From contig DJSW01000010.1 in the NCBI GenBank assembly GCA_002439085.1, positions 1-46,474 of the forward strand: a stretch of 46,474 bases of DNA, given 5' to 3'. How positions within the stretch are numbered: position 1 is the first letter of the stretch; each line of letters starts with the position of its first letter. The notes under the pieces are model-generated. The model ran no database searches. It was not told the origin of the DNA and saw nothing but the letters and a program-made list of their open reading frames with translations. The DNA is from Alphaproteobacteria bacterium UBA6324 (lineage in GTDB: Bacteria > Pseudomonadota > Alphaproteobacteria > CAAGCB01 > CAG-977). Positions 33,775 to 42,609 of this stretch are shown here, in pieces. The translations under genes were made by a program, and so were the position numbers.

Positions 33775-35150
33775 AAAAAATGTTGGTAACGGCGGGATTG
33801 GCGGTGTTTTTGACCGCCCCCGCGAACGCGTTCGACCCGATGTCGGTTTATACGCAAAAATCGCCAGAAAACTGCTTGTCAAAAGTGAATGTTAAAGGAA
33901 AGCTCGGCTTGAACGATTTGATTCAAATCGGCGTGTGCAACAACCCCGATTTGAACCGCACTTTCATGGCGGTCAGGTCGGCCGAGGCCGAATTGGGGGC
34001 GAGCAAGGCCGCCTATCTGCCGAACGTCACCCTGACGGCGGCGGCGACCGCGTCGCACAGCAAAGGACAGTACGATCTGCCCGACGCCAACGTTTACAAG
34101 GATATGAAAGCCAAGCCGTATTCGGTCAACGTCGCTTTGAACTGGCTGTTGCTGGATTTCGGCGGACGTTCCGCGACGACCGACATGATGAAAGCCTATA
34201 TGGAACAGGCGGCGTTCGGATACAACGCGGCTTTGCACGATCTGGTGTTGGGCGTTCACAGCGCGTATATGGATTTGCTGAGTGCGAAAGAGGTTTTGAA
34301 ATCCGCCGAAACCAGCGTTGCGTCCTATAAAAAATCCTATGACGAAACGCAAAAGAAATATCAGGTCGGCAAAGCGGCGACATCCGATTTGCTGTTGGCG
34401 AAAACGACTTATTTGCGGTCGAAACTGGCGGTGACGGCAGCGCAAAACACGATTGAAAAGAATCAGGCGAATCTGGCGACTTTGCTGAACCTGCCGCCGG
34501 AAACGAAATTCAATCTGGTCGTGCCGAAAAAGGACGACAGCTCCACCGCTTTGGCGGAAAAGATGCCCGTTGAAAAAATGATCAAACTGGCGTTAGATCT
34601 GCGTCCCGAAATCAAAGCGGCGGCGAAATCCAAAGCGGCGGCGCAGGCCGGCGTTTCAAACGCGAAATCCGCGATGGCGCCGACGCTGGCGTTGACGGCG
34701 AACGCGTCCTACGCCGACCGGTGGAAGGACGACAAACCGTTCAACGACGGCTATCCCTACACCTATGGCGGCGATGTCGGCGTCGTGTTGAACGTTCCGC
34801 TGTTTGAGGGGTTCTCCAAATCCTACGCTTTGGCCAAGGCGCGTTACGATTACCGTCAAGCCGTCTGGCAGGAAAAAAGTACTGAAGACGCGGTGAAAAA
34901 CGAAGTCTGGTCGGCGTATCAGGATTACAAAACCGCGCTGGCTTCATATACGATTAACCAAGACGTTTTGAAATCGGCCGAGGAAAACGAACGCGTTTCC
35001 CGCGCGTCGTATCGGGCGGGAAAGGAAACGCTGCTGAACCTGCTGACCGTTCAAGCGCAACTGGCAACCGCGCGGCAGGAATTGATCACGTCATTCTATA
35101 CCGTTTTGGTCGGGAAATCGAACCTGTACCGCGCGATCGGCAAATTCTGA
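33771..35150 (+). CDS. TolC family outer-membrane efflux protein
   Basis: 459 residues with signal peptide MKKMLVTAGLAVFLTAPANA. Two structural repeats of outer-membrane efflux proteins are seen: the first from GLNDLIQIGVCNNPDLNRTF to about residue 235, the second from IKLALDLRPEIKAAAKSKAA to the end. AYLPNVTLTAAA and GVVLNVPLFEGFSKSYALAKA are family landmarks. ATGA overlap with the pump gene. Third gene of a complete tripartite efflux operon, ended by the terminator at 35165. Confidence 0.93.
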   Translation: MKKMLVTAGLAVFLTAPANAFDPMSVYTQKSPENCLSKVNVKGKLGLNDLIQIGVCNNPDLNRTFMAVRSAEAELGASKAAYLPNVTLTAAATASHSKGQYDLPDANVYKDMKAKPYSVNVALNWLLLDFGGRSATTDMMKAYMEQAAFGYNAALHDLVLGVHSAYMDLLSAKEVLKSAETSVASYKKSYDETQKKYQVGKAATSDLLLAKTTYLRSKLAVTAAQNTIEKNQANLATLLNLPPETKFNLVVPKKDDSSTALAEKMPVEKMIKLALDLRPEIKAAAKSKAAAQAGVSNAKSAMAPTLALTANASYADRWKDDKPFNDGYPYTYGGDVGVVLNVPLFEGFSKSYALAKARYDYRQAVWQEKSTEDAVKNEVWSAYQDYKTALASYTINQDVLKSAEENERVSRASYRAGKETLLNLLTVQAQLATARQELITSFYTVLVGKSNLYRAIGKF

Positions 35151-35164
35151 TTTCATTTCATATG

Positions 35165-35193
35165 AAAAAGCGGGGTTTCATCCCCGCTTTTTT
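35165..35193. terminator. Terminator between the efflux operon and the phosphorylase gene
   Basis: AAAAAGCGGGG (35165-35175), loop TTTCAT, CCCCGCTTTTT (35182-35192). A-tract and T-tract flank the stem, so it can work in both directions. Confidence 0.88.
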
Positions 35194-35206
35194 CGTTTTG
35201 TTTCAG

Positions 35207-35935
35207 CTATTTCAACAACGTGAAAGCGTCGAGGGCGGTCAGAATCTCGTTTTCCTCGCCCTTTTTGGTCAGGCTTTCGCCGTCAACGTATCCGCCGATC
35301 GCGTTCGCCGTGTCGCCGCCGCTGACGACGACGTTGTTTAAAATCGACGCCGTTTTCACGCCGCGCAGCCGGCCGATCGTATAAAGCGCGGCCGTTTCCA
35401 TATCCGCACCCAAAACGCCTTTTTTCGCCCAAAAACGCTTTTGTTCCTCGTTATCGTCGATGTAAAAGCTTTCGTGGCTGTGGATGATGCCGACATGATG
35501 CTTGAACCCGTTTTGTTTCGCGGCGGTCAGGCACGCGTTCAACAATTCCGTGTCCGCCACGGCGGGAAAGCGCAAATCGACGTAAGCCCGCGACGCGCCG
35601 TCGTCGCGCACCGCGCCCGCGGCCAAAATCAAATCGCCCAACCCGATGCCTGATTGCATCGCGCCGCACGATCCGATGCGAATCATCGCACCGACGCCGA
35701 TACGGGACAGTTCCTCGACCGCGATGCCGGCGGAACACCCGCCGATGCCCGTCGATACCGCCAGCACTTTCACGCCTTTGTATTCGCCGGACAGGCTGCG
35801 GTATTCGCGGTTATAGGCCAATTCCCGCACGTTCGACAAAAACGCCGCGATCCTGTCCAGCCGCGCGGGATCCCCCGGCAACAAAGCAAACGGAGCGGCT
35901 TGGGATTCGTTCAGCTGAATATGCGGCTGTGTCAT
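35207..35935 (-). CDS. Nucleoside phosphorylase (uridine phosphorylase-like)
   Basis: PNP/UDP family 1 enzyme that splits nucleosides with phosphate. 242 residues. Phosphate and sugar-site motifs are LLPGDPARLDRIA, VSTGIGGCSAGIAVEELSRI, MIRIGSCGAMQSG and the ribose-binding GADMETAALYTIGRL. Length and the GDP-R-I and EEL pattern fit Udp-like enzymes; purine specificity cannot be excluded. ATG 35935 overlaps the stop of the MerR gene by 4 bases, so regulator and enzyme are one unit. The window has a second member of the fold at 45630. Confidence 0.85.
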   Translation of the reverse strand: MTQPHIQLNESQAAPFALLPGDPARLDRIAAFLSNVRELAYNREYRSLSGEYKGVKVLAVSTGIGGCSAGIAVEELSRIGVGAMIRIGSCGAMQSGIGLGDLILAAGAVRDDGASRAYVDLRFPAVADTELLNACLTAAKQNGFKHHVGIIHSHESFYIDDNEEQKRFWAKKGVLGADMETAALYTIGRLRGVKTASILNNVVVSGGDTANAIGGYVDGESLTKKGEENEILTALDAFTLLK

Positions 35936-36420
35936 TTCTTGGAATCCTCCCCGCATTTGCGGAAAGACGAACAATGCGTTTTGGCGATCTTTTCTTTCAG
36001 CTTGCGGATCTTTTCGGGCATTTCGCCAAGAGGGATTTCCTTGACCGCTTCGACGCTGCCCAATTCCGCCGCCGTGTCGTAAAACCAACATTTGTACGTC
36101 AGCATATCCAGCGTGTTTTGCAACGCCTGCATATCGCGCTTGACCCGTTCAATCTGATTGTAAAACATTTTCCGGCGTTCTTCGATCGTCGAATCCCCCT
36201 GAACGGTCAGGTCGATATAGCGTTTGATGTCCTTGATTTGCAAACCGCTGGCTTTCAGGCATTCGATCATGCGCAACCATTCCAGATCGGTGTCTTGAAA
36301 TTTGCGGATGCCGCCGTTGCCGCGGTTCACAAACGGCAACAGCCCCTCTTTGTCGTAATAACGCAACGTCGGCGCGGGCAACCCCGTTTTTTCCGAAACG
36401 TCGCCAATGGTGTAAAGCAT
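35932..36420 (-). CDS. MerR family regulator
   Basis: 162 residues. N-terminal winged helix: MLYTIGDVSEKTGLPAPTLR, YYDKEGLLPF, the wing RKFQDTDLEWL, then a dimerisation helix (ERRKMFYNQIERVKRDMQAL). The C-terminus carries cysteines (KCWFYD; CSSFRKCGED) that might sense redox state or metal, but no known effector motif is recognised. It heads a two-gene operon with the nucleoside phosphorylase. The dyad at 36440-36455, 20 bases upstream, is the expected MerR-type site, so autoregulation is likely. Confidence 0.9.
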   Translation of the reverse strand: MLYTIGDVSEKTGLPAPTLRYYDKEGLLPFVNRGNGGIRKFQDTDLEWLRMIECLKASGLQIKDIKRYIDLTVQGDSTIEERRKMFYNQIERVKRDMQALQNTLDMLTYKCWFYDTAAELGSVEAVKEIPLGEMPEKIRKLKEKIAKTHCSSFRKCGEDSKK

Positions 36421-36439
36421 GAAAAAGCCCTTTCTTGTT

Positions 36440-36455
36440 TTAAAGTTCACTTTAA
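36440..36455 (-). promoter_or_regulatory. MerR-type operator
   Basis: TTAAAGT-TC-ACTTTAA is a perfect dyad with 7-base arms, upstream of the MerR gene. Very similar dyads (CTTAAAGTTAACTTTAAG) are known for the AdhR-like MerR subgroup. It lies immediately past the end of nadE, so the promoter should be within or beside it. Confidence 0.7.
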
Positions 36456-36485
36456 CACAAGATGTACGCTTTTTCCCCGCCGGTT

Positions 36486-38516
36486 TCAAGCCCTTTGCAA
36501 CAAATCGCGGATTTCCCCGACGCTTTTGCCCCTGTAGTCGATGCGGCAGGACGTGACGGGCTGGCGATAGTCGTTTTTGTTGATCGAACGCGATTCCACA
36601 ATGACCGCGGGCGGCAGGATCGACCATTTGTACAGCGCGCCCGCCATACGCTTGTAGAACTTGTCCAGCCAAGCGGTTTTTTGTTCGCGCGAAACGGGCG
36701 TCGTCCTTTCGTACAAAAATTCCGAATCCAGCATATCGGCGTAGCTTTCGTGCCGGTTTTCAATGCGCCAGATCACTTCGTCAAGGAACGGATAGGGCAT
36801 CAAAGCGTCCTCGGCGATCAGGGGCTTGCCCGTTTTCGGGTCGATCGCCAGCTCCGCCCCCGGACGTTTCAAAATGACCGATTCCGGCACGGCGTTTTTG
36901 ACCGGCCGGTTCGCGTTCATCCACCGCGCCAGCGAAAACAGTTTGGTTTTCGGCACGTCGGCGATCGGGGCGAACCCGCCCGACATATCGCCGTTGATCG
37001 TCGCGTATCCCATGTACAGTTCGGATTTGTCCGATGTGGCGATCGGGATGCAGGCGGCAAATTCGTTCGCGACACCCCACAGAAAAACCGCGCGGGAACG
37101 GGCTTGGATATTATCCTGTGTAAAGGACGCCTTGTACCGGCAATCCCATTGCGATTCGACCTTGGCGAACAGCTCGGAAAAACATTCGTTCGCCGCGTCC
37201 ACCATTTTTCCGATCGGCATTTGCGTGAAGTGTATGCCCAAATTCGCGGCCAGCGTCGCGGCGTCGTCGCGGCTTTCCGCGCTGGTGATTTTGGACGGCA
37301 TACTGATGCCGAACACGTTTCCCGCGCCCAGCGCGTCCGCCAGCAAAACGGCGCAGACCGTCGAATCCAATCCGCCGGACAACCCCAAAACCGCGCGTTT
37401 CAGCCCGCATTTTTTGAAATATCCGGAAATCCCCTGCACAATCGTTTTATAGGTGCGTTCCAAATCGTTTTCATAGTCCAGCGTGAAAACCTTTTCCTCG
37501 GACAGCGTTTTTTCCAACCCTTTGGTCAAGGGATAAACCGCCCCCTTGTTTTTCACCGGATTGACGATCAGGCACTGTTCGGCGAACGACACCGCCCGCG
37601 CCGTCAGTGTTCCGTTTGATGAAAAAACGCGGCTGGCACCGTCAAAGGAACAGCAGTCCATCGCCCCGACCTGATTGACGTAGGCGAACGGGATCCTGTA
37701 TTGTTTGGCGACAAAGGACAGCATATTGTGTTTCAGCTGTTCCTTTTTCGCGCGGCACGGCGACGCGGAACAGTTGATGAAAACGTCGGGGCGGTCGGCC
37801 GCCAGTTCGTCCACGGGATCAACGGCGTACAAAGTGTGATGGAAAAAGTTTTTGTTGTTCCAACAGTCTTCGCAAATCGACACGCCGTAGGAAACGCCGT
37901 TGACGGTGATCGTTTTTTTCACGGCGGCAACCTTGTCCGGTGTAAACGCGCCCAACGTTTCCGCGGGTTGGACACCGGCGACGGGCGACGGTTCGATATA
38001 GCGGCTGTCGTTGAATTCCGAATACGTCGGCAATAAACGTTTGCGGACGACGCCTTGAATTTTTCCGTCGCGCAGGACGGCGACGGCGTTGTAATACCGC
38101 CGTCCGACGGGCGAATCCCCGCGCGGTTCAACAAATCCCACCAAAGCGGTAGTGTTTTTGCAAAGCTTCGCCAATTCTTTGATCCACCGCACGTTTTCGG
38201 CGACGACGACGGGATGGCGGTCAATGATGTCTTCGACCGGATAGCCCATTAACGCCAATTCTGGAAACACGATCATGTCCAGCCCGACGCGTTCAGCGTA
38301 ACGGATGTACCGCGCGATTTTCATTCCGTTGCCCGCGATGTCGCCGATCGTCAAATCAATCTGCGCCAATCCGATCCAGCCTGATTCCTTTGACACGATT
38401 TGCCGGATGTCGTCAAAAACGCGTTCGATTTCCGCGTCGGACGCGCCGCCGCTTTGCAAAAAAACGTCCGCCCGTTTTGCCAAACCGGCCAGCTTTTCAT
38501 CATTCAAATCGGTCAT
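36486..38516 (-). CDS. nadE: Glutamine-dependent NAD(+) synthetase
   Basis: Final step of NAD synthesis, amidating deamido-NAD with ammonia made from glutamine in its own nitrilase domain. 676 residues. The N-terminal glutaminase has the catalytic triad E86 (FPELAL), K159 (VVRKRLLP) and C215 (GVSICEDCW). The C-terminal synthetase has the PP-loop SGGLDST and later SDKSELYMGYATINGDMSGG. ATG 38516 is chosen for GGAGGA just upstream; a start 20 codons earlier has no site. Length fits the long two-domain NadE type. Confidence 0.96.
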   Translation of the reverse strand: MTDLNDEKLAGLAKRADVFLQSGGASDAEIERVFDDIRQIVSKESGWIGLAQIDLTIGDIAGNGMKIARYIRYAERVGLDMIVFPELALMGYPVEDIIDRHPVVVAENVRWIKELAKLCKNTTALVGFVEPRGDSPVGRRYYNAVAVLRDGKIQGVVRKRLLPTYSEFNDSRYIEPSPVAGVQPAETLGAFTPDKVAAVKKTITVNGVSYGVSICEDCWNNKNFFHHTLYAVDPVDELAADRPDVFINCSASPCRAKKEQLKHNMLSFVAKQYRIPFAYVNQVGAMDCCSFDGASRVFSSNGTLTARAVSFAEQCLIVNPVKNKGAVYPLTKGLEKTLSEEKVFTLDYENDLERTYKTIVQGISGYFKKCGLKRAVLGLSGGLDSTVCAVLLADALGAGNVFGISMPSKITSAESRDDAATLAANLGIHFTQMPIGKMVDAANECFSELFAKVESQWDCRYKASFTQDNIQARSRAVFLWGVANEFAACIPIATSDKSELYMGYATINGDMSGGFAPIADVPKTKLFSLARWMNANRPVKNAVPESVILKRPGAELAIDPKTGKPLIAEDALMPYPFLDEVIWRIENRHESYADMLDSEFLYERTTPVSREQKTAWLDKFYKRMAGALYKWSILPPAVIVESRSINKNDYRQPVTSCRIDYRGKSVGEIRDLLQRA

Positions 38517-38585
38517 GGAAATCCTCCGTTTCGTTGTGCGGCCAGTATAAAATTTGAAAAAAACGATTACAAACAAAAAAACTTC

Positions 38586-38614
38586 TTTACAATCATTCTA
38601 AACAACGTTACAAG
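38586..38614 (+). promoter_or_regulatory. Probable rubrerythrin promoter
   Basis: TTTACA (38586-38591), a 17-base spacer, TACAAG (38609-38614), in the gap between nadE and the rubrerythrin gene. Moderate match to sigma-70. Confidence 0.4.
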
Positions 38615-38648
38615 GATATGCAGTTATGTTATTTTGGAGGAATACATT

Positions 38649-39185
38649 ATGAAATACGTATGCACGGTTTGCGGTCAGGTCATTGAATCCGATGAAATGC
38701 CGGCGGTTTGCCCCGTTTGCGGCGCGACAACGTTCAAAGTGTTGGACGAAACGGCGAAAGCCTACGCCGATGAACACCGCGTCGGCGCGGCCAAAGGATT
38801 GGATGAACGCGTTGTCGCCGGATTGCGTGAAAACTTTACGGGCGAATGCTGCGAAGTCGGAATGTATCTGGCGATGTCGCGCCAAGCCGACCGCGAAGGC
38901 TACCCCGAAATTGCCGAAGCGTTCAAACGCTACGCCTTTGAAGAAGCCGAACACGCCGCGAAATTCGCCGAACTGTTGGGCGAAGTCGTGACCGATTCGA
39001 CGAAAAAGAACGTCGAAATGCGCGCGGCGGCCGAATTCGGCGCGTGCGACGGCAAACTGAAACTGGCGAAGTTGGCTAAGGAATTGAACTATGACGCCGT
39101 TCACGACACCGTGCATGAAATGTGCAAGGACGAAGCCCGCCACGGACGCGGTTTCGACGGTTTGTTCAAACGGTATTTCAAATAA
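38649..39185 (+). CDS. Rubrerythrin, reverse domain order
   Basis: Non-haem iron peroxidase that removes hydrogen peroxide, typical of anaerobes and microaerophiles. 178 residues. The rubredoxin-like domain is at the N-terminus (C5, C8, C21, C24: YVCTVCG, VCPVCG), followed by the four-helix di-iron domain with ENFTGECCEVGMYLAMSRQA, EEAEHAAKFAELLGE and CKDEARHGRGFDGLF. Classical rubrerythrin has the opposite order, so this belongs to the reverse type. GGAGGA lies 8 bases before ATG. Single gene with its own terminator. Confidence 0.95.
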   Translation: MKYVCTVCGQVIESDEMPAVCPVCGATTFKVLDETAKAYADEHRVGAAKGLDERVVAGLRENFTGECCEVGMYLAMSRQADREGYPEIAEAFKRYAFEEAEHAAKFAELLGEVVTDSTKKNVEMRAAAEFGACDGKLKLAKLAKELNYDAVHDTVHEMCKDEARHGRGFDGLFKRYFK

Positions 39186-39196
39186 TTCCGTAAAGA

Positions 39197-39221
39197 AGGG
39201 AGGCCGCAAGCCTCCCTTTTT
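39197..39221 (+). terminator. Terminator after rubrerythrin
   Basis: AGGGAGGC (39197-39204), loop CGCAA, GCCTCCCT (39210-39217), then TTTTT. It touches the stop codon of the convergent ABC-F gene. Confidence 0.85.
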
Positions 39222-41038
39222 CATTTTCCGCTTTCCTGCGCCAGCATTTCCAATTCCAGCCAGCGCGTTTCCTTTTCGTCCAGCGCAGCTTTCGCCCGTT
39301 CCAAATCGGCCGCCGTTTTTTCAAACCCCGCCGGATCTGCCGCGTAAAAATCGGGACGCACCAGTTTTTCCTCCAGCGTTTTGATTTCGTTTTCCAGCGC
39401 GGCGATTTCGTCGGGCAGCATTTCCAGCAGGCGTTTGTCCTTATAGGACATACGCGGGACGGCGGGTTCTTTTTTCACAACCGGCTTAACTGTTTTTTCC
39501 TGCGTTTTTTTGGCGGTTTCGGCGGCCTTTTGCTCTTTTTCCTTTAATTTCCGCATCAAATCGGAACAGGAATCGACGTATTCGACGACTTTGCCGTCGC
39601 CCGCCATATACAACAGCGATGTCGCCGTGTTGTCCAAAAAATCGCGGTCGTGGCTGACGATCAGAATCGTCCCCTTGTAGGATTCCAGCGCGTCCTGCAA
39701 CAGATCCAGCGTGTCCATGTCCAGATCGTTCGTCGGTTCGTCCAGCACCAGAAAATTCGACGGTTTGGCCAGATCGCGCGCCAGAATCAGGCGGTTTTTC
39801 TCGCCGCCCGACAAAACAGAAACGGGCGTGTCCGCCTGCGCCGGCGAAAACAGGAATTCCTTGAGGTACGAATAAACGGATTTCGGTTCGCCCCTGACGA
39901 AAACGGTGTCGCCGCCGTCGGGGCAAAGCGTCTGTTTCAGGGATTTCGTCTGATCCAGCACGGCGCGGTTCTGGTCGAAATAAACCTCTTGCACCGTTTT
40001 GGACAGCCGCACGCGCCCCGCGTCGGGGGCAAGCCGGCCGGTCAACAGCTTGATCAGCGTCGTTTTGCCGACGCCGTTCGCGCCGACGATGCCGATTTTG
40101 TTGCCCTGCATCACGCGCAGGGAAAAGTCGCTGACGATCACGCGGTCGCCGAACGATTTCGACAGGCCTTTCGCGTCGATGATCAGCTTCGATTGCACCG
40201 CGCCGCTGTCGATGTTGAAATCGACCGATTCCGTTTTTTTGATTTGATCCTTGCGTTCGCTGCGCAGGTCGAACAGACGGTGCAAACGCCCCTGATTGCG
40301 TTTGCGGCGCGCCGTGACGCCCTTATGCAGCCATTGGGTTTCGGCTTCAATCTTTTTGTTCAGGCGGTGACGTTCGGCGTCCTCCTGTTCGTAAACGGCG
40401 TCGCGCCAATCTTCAAACGCGTCGTACCCTTTGTTCAGCGTGCGCGCGATTCCGCGATCCAGCCAGATGATCCCGTCGCAAACGTGTTTCAAAAACGCGC
40501 GGTCGTGGCTGATGACGATCAGCGCGCCCGTGAATTTGGACAGGCGTTCCTCCAGCTTTTCGATCGTCGCGATGTCCAGATGGTTCGTCGGTTCGTCCAA
40601 CAGCAAAATGTCCGGATCGTTGATCAAAGCGCGCGCGAGGGCGGCTTTTTTCCTTTCCCCGCCGGACGCGGTTTTCGGATCGGCGTCGGCCTTGATTTCC
40701 AGCTGTTCGATCAAAATGTCGGCTTTGTAGGACAGGTCGTCCCGATGTTCGCCCAGCCCCGACAAAACGGCGTCGCGCAGCGTGGCGAAACGCGCCAGAT
40801 CGTCGTCCTGCGCCATATAGGAAACGACCGTTCCGGGTTGCAGGAACGATTCACCGTCGTCGGGGACGATTTCGCCCGCAACGACTTTCAACAGCGTCGA
40901 TTTGCCCGATCCGTTGCGCCCGACCAGACAATATTTCCGTCCTTTGTTCAAATACAGTTCAAGCCCCGTGAACAACGGCCGGTCGCCGAATCGCAGGCGG
41001 GCGTTTTGCAGGGTGTAGATCGGCGCGTCAAAGTCCAT
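39221..41038 (-). CDS. uup: ABC-F family ATPase (Uup-like)
   Basis: 605 residues, two ABC domains without membrane segments. Domain 1: Walker A GRNGSGKST, signature SGGERKKAALA, Walker B LLLDEPTNHLD. Domain 2: GANGVGKTT, SGGEKNRLILA, FLVLDEPTNDLD. The linker is Lys/Arg-rich (about 230-265), and the C-terminus is a charged coiled coil from about 505 to 600, as in Uup, which acts on ribosomes and branched DNA intermediates. Its ATG overlaps the end of pap by 11 bases, so it is translated from the same message as the polyphosphate genes. Confidence 0.9.
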   Translation of the reverse strand: MDFDAPIYTLQNARLRFGDRPLFTGLELYLNKGRKYCLVGRNGSGKSTLLKVVAGEIVPDDGESFLQPGTVVSYMAQDDDLARFATLRDAVLSGLGEHRDDLSYKADILIEQLEIKADADPKTASGGERKKAALARALINDPDILLLDEPTNHLDIATIEKLEERLSKFTGALIVISHDRAFLKHVCDGIIWLDRGIARTLNKGYDAFEDWRDAVYEQEDAERHRLNKKIEAETQWLHKGVTARRKRNQGRLHRLFDLRSERKDQIKKTESVDFNIDSGAVQSKLIIDAKGLSKSFGDRVIVSDFSLRVMQGNKIGIVGANGVGKTTLIKLLTGRLAPDAGRVRLSKTVQEVYFDQNRAVLDQTKSLKQTLCPDGGDTVFVRGEPKSVYSYLKEFLFSPAQADTPVSVLSGGEKNRLILARDLAKPSNFLVLDEPTNDLDMDTLDLLQDALESYKGTILIVSHDRDFLDNTATSLLYMAGDGKVVEYVDSCSDLMRKLKEKEQKAAETAKKTQEKTVKPVVKKEPAVPRMSYKDKRLLEMLPDEIAALENEIKTLEEKLVRPDFYAADPAGFEKTAADLERAKAALDEKETRWLELEMLAQESGK

Positions 41039-42608
41039 TTTTGTCTTTTTTCTTCTTGTCTTTGTTTTTCTTGGGCTTATCGGCGGATTTGGCGGAAACC
41101 GGCGGCGGAACGTCGTCTTTCGTGTCGTAATCCAACACTTTTTCCAAATGTTCGCACAACAGCTTCATCGCCTGAACGCGGCCGTATTTTTTGTTGTTGT
41201 CGGGAACGACGAACCACGGCGCATATTTCGTGTCCGTTTTTTTCAGCATATCGTCGAACGCTTCGTCGTACTGATCCCATTTTTCGCGGTTGCGCCAATC
41301 TTCGCTGCCGATTTTCCATTTTTTATAGGACGTTTCCTCGCGCGCTTTGAACCGCGCCAGCTGTTCGTCGGCCGAAATGTACAACAGGAATTTGACGACG
41401 ATGTTGCGTCCGTCCGTCAGCTGTTTTTCAAACCGGTTGATTTCGTCGTAGGCGCGTTTCCATTCCCGATCCGTCGCGAAATGTTCGATGCGTTCGACCA
41501 AAACGCGCCCGTACCATGTGCGGTCGAACACGGTCAGCAGCTTCTGGTTCGTCAGCCGCGTCCAGAACCGCCACAGGAAATTGTGGTTCAGCTCTTCTTT
41601 CGTCGGGGCGGCGATCGGGAAAATGTTGCAGTCGCGCACGAAAATCGACGACGCCAGACGGCTGATCACGCCGCCTTTGCCCGACGCGTCGGGGCCCTCG
41701 AACGCCAGAACGACCTTTTTATTGCGTTTTTTGACCTCCATCAACAACGCGTTCAGACGCGCGCGCAGATAGGGCAGCTGTTCGCGGTATTCCTCTTTGG
41801 ACAGCGACGCGTTCATGTCCAGCGATTTGACAAAATCGGGTTTCTTGGGCTTTTCGGGGGCAGGCGTTCCGGCCTTTTTCTCTTTTTCTTTCGCTTTCAG
41901 AAAAGCGTCGATCTGCGTTTCGACGCGGGTGCAAAAAACATCCAACGCCACGCGCAAACGTTCCGTAAAACTGCCGTCGCCGATTTCAAACCACGGGGCG
42001 TAATCCTTGTCCGTGTAGCGGATCAGCTTTTGGGTCGCCGTTTCAAATTTGTCCGCCATGCAGCAGTTTTTCCAGTCGTCTGGCATGATGCGCCATTTTT
42101 CATACGGATCGTCGTCCAGCGCGCGCAAAAAATCCTGTTGTTCGTTTTTGCTCTTGTGAAACCAGATTTTACAGAAAATGACGTTGGAATCCGCCAACAT
42201 CTTTTCAAAATCGTTACATTCGTCCAGCCGTTTGTACAGCTCGTCGTCGTTGATTTTGCCGTTCGCGTGGTTGACCAGCGGGTCGGAATACCACGAACTG
42301 ACGAAAATGCCCGTCGTGCCGTTCAACGGCGTGTCGCACCAATAGCGGCGGAATTCGACGGGGTCGTTTCGGATGTCGCGGCGTTCATAGGCGTGCAGAT
42401 CCAGCCGCCGCTGATCCAGCCAATCGCGCAAAATGCCCAGTGCGCCGTTTTTTCCCGACCCGTTGACCCCGCACAACAACACGATGACGGGAACGTTCGC
42501 TTCGGTGATTTTATCCTGCAGCGTGATCAGGCGGGTGCGTATTTCCGCTTCCTCTTTATTGGAAAAATTCGCTTCCAATTCGATGTCGTCTTCTCCGGAA
42601 CGAGCCAT
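41028..42608 (-). CDS. pap: Polyphosphate:AMP phosphotransferase (tandem PPK2 domains)
   Basis: 526 residues. Two PPK2 domains: the first with GVNGSGKNG and RRYWCDTPLNG, the second with the more complete FEGPDASGKGG, a lid FDRTWYGRVLVERIE and YDEINRFEKQL. The C-terminal domain carries the expected catalytic residues, while the N-terminal Walker-like loop looks altered, as in class II PPK2/Pap enzymes that make ADP from AMP and polyphosphate. Its tail is Lys-rich (KPKKNKDKKKKDKN). It follows ppk1 by one base (TGA-C-ATG), so polyphosphate synthesis and use are co-expressed. Confidence 0.88.
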   Translation of the reverse strand: MARSGEDDIELEANFSNKEEAEIRTRLITLQDKITEANVPVIVLLCGVNGSGKNGALGILRDWLDQRRLDLHAYERRDIRNDPVEFRRYWCDTPLNGTTGIFVSSWYSDPLVNHANGKINDDELYKRLDECNDFEKMLADSNVIFCKIWFHKSKNEQQDFLRALDDDPYEKWRIMPDDWKNCCMADKFETATQKLIRYTDKDYAPWFEIGDGSFTERLRVALDVFCTRVETQIDAFLKAKEKEKKAGTPAPEKPKKPDFVKSLDMNASLSKEEYREQLPYLRARLNALLMEVKKRNKKVVLAFEGPDASGKGGVISRLASSIFVRDCNIFPIAAPTKEELNHNFLWRFWTRLTNQKLLTVFDRTWYGRVLVERIEHFATDREWKRAYDEINRFEKQLTDGRNIVVKFLLYISADEQLARFKAREETSYKKWKIGSEDWRNREKWDQYDEAFDDMLKKTDTKYAPWFVVPDNNKKYGRVQAMKLLCEHLEKVLDYDTKDDVPPPVSAKSADKPKKNKDKKKKDKNGL

Positions 42609-42609
42609 G

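Noticed and set aside
39650..41350. 566-codon frame antisense to the ABC-F gene
   Set aside because: Same cause; the opposite strand has two complete ABC domains.
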